Below the pieces are notes generated by a model. The model was not told the DNA's origin. It did no database searches and saw only the letters and a list, made by a program, of their open reading frames with translations. A stretch of DNA of 64,000 nt from the NCBI GenBank assembly GCA_902574705.1, contig CACGOM010000002.1:1-64000 (forward strand). The letters are read 5' to 3'. Shown here in pieces: positions 63,833 through 64,000 of this stretch. Each line of letters begins with the position of its first letter. Within the stretch, counting starts at the first letter, position 1. Origin of the DNA: an uncultured Pelagibacteraceae bacterium (GTDB lineage: Bacteria; Pseudomonadota; Alphaproteobacteria; Pelagibacterales; Pelagibacteraceae). The translations under genes were made by a program, and so were the position numbers.

Positions 63833-64000
63833 ATGGTTAAAGAAAATAAAAAGTCTCTGAAGAAAATTTCTTCAAGACGAAAGTTCTTTAAGGCAGCAGC
63901 AGCAACTGGTGCAGCAGCAACAGCAGCTGTAGCTATGCCTAACCTTGCATTAGGAAGTGGTCATACTACTCTTAAAATGCAAGCTGCTTGGCCAAGTGGA
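63833..64000 (+). CDS. TRAP transporter substrate-binding protein, partial
   Basis: 56 residues from ATG 63833 to the window edge. A twin-arginine signal (SSRRKFFKAAAATGAAATAA, with Ala-rich hydrophobic part and PNLALGSG cleavage region) precedes LKMQAAWPSG, the start of a DctP-type mature protein. An AGAGGAGAG ribosome site lies just upstream. Tat export is common for the mannitol/chloroaromatic and keto acid TRAP groups. Context suggests a hydroxy- or oxoacid ligand. Confidence 0.85.
   Translation, partial: MVKENKKSLKKISSRRKFFKAAAATGAAATAAVAMPNLALGSGHTTLKMQAAWPSG

Overview
The window looks like a piece of a SAR11 (Pelagibacterales) chromosome or a very close alphaproteobacterial relative. 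The DNA is very AT-rich. Genes are packed almost end to end: many overlap by 1-14 bp, and two convergent pairs are separated by only 0-2 bp. Gene order is alphaproteobacterial (rho-hemJ-hemH-hemE / ppsR-maf-aroE-coaE-dnaQ, secB-fxsA-timA, hslVU beside the his genes, rpe-heparinase-purH, ccmCDEFGH). This assignment rests on gene content and composition, not on a database search. No stretch longer than about 275 bp lacks a gene.

Layout. 1-973: partial TPR-sulfotransferase. 1030-4780: rho and heme genes hemJ, hemH, hemE, all on the minus strand. 4781-5053: divergent AT-rich spacer with DnaA-box-like sites between hemE and ppsR, the classical alphaproteobacterial origin neighbourhood. 5054-10972: ppsR, maf, aroE, coaE, dnaQ, then secB, fxsA, a Tim44-like gene, an Smr gene and an acetyltransferase-like gene. 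10967-15908: hslUV diverging from hisBHAFE. 15980-18969: malyl-CoA lyase with a two-subunit malate-CoA ligase-like pair. 18972-28626: housekeeping genes (HIT, GNAT, lolA, ftsK, ubiH-like, LON domain, tRNA-Gly, pterin dehydratase, purH, heparinase-like, rpe). 28671-33991: acetate-type uptake module, with a symporter large subunit carrying an EF-hand-like loop, a DUF4212 small subunit, and an acetyl-CoA synthetase with a lysine-rich N-terminal tail. 33995-34414: EVE-domain gene.

34415-36807 is the accessory segment and the most unusual part. It holds a translationally coupled operon of five small unrecognised genes, one of them (56 aa) very short. Two phased palindromes lie upstream of it. Upstream of those is a zinc-ribbon gene that has been split by a 138-bp inverted copy of an internal piece of hemD, which itself lies about 2.8 kb away. 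Removing the copy restores one continuous 204-codon reading frame. Two imperfect copies of a 27-bp motif, each with a 12-bp internal repeat, bracket the segment.

36808-41764: tsaD, hemC, hemD, an MscS-type channel, a YggT protein and folD. 41765-48094: a SPINDLY-type TPR glycosyltransferase, an SDR, then a light-related cluster (FeS-type photolyase, a 43-aa DUF2256 protein, and a photolyase-like protein whose FAD domain comes first), plus two membrane proteins. 48154-52999: argG, IalB-like, aldo/keto reductase, Bax-inhibitor-1, DUF2794, YciB and HspQ. 53171-57811: cytochrome c maturation genes ending with a PagL-like outer-membrane deacylase. 57827-64000: a 2-hydroxyacid/2-oxoacid locus (two FMN hydroxyacid oxidases, aminotransferase, FAD D-hydroxyacid dehydrogenase, NAD(P) 2-hydroxyacid dehydrogenase) followed by the start of a Tat-exported TRAP solute-binding protein. 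Together these suggest growth on small organic acids (acetate, glycolate or lactate type) in a light-exposed habitat.
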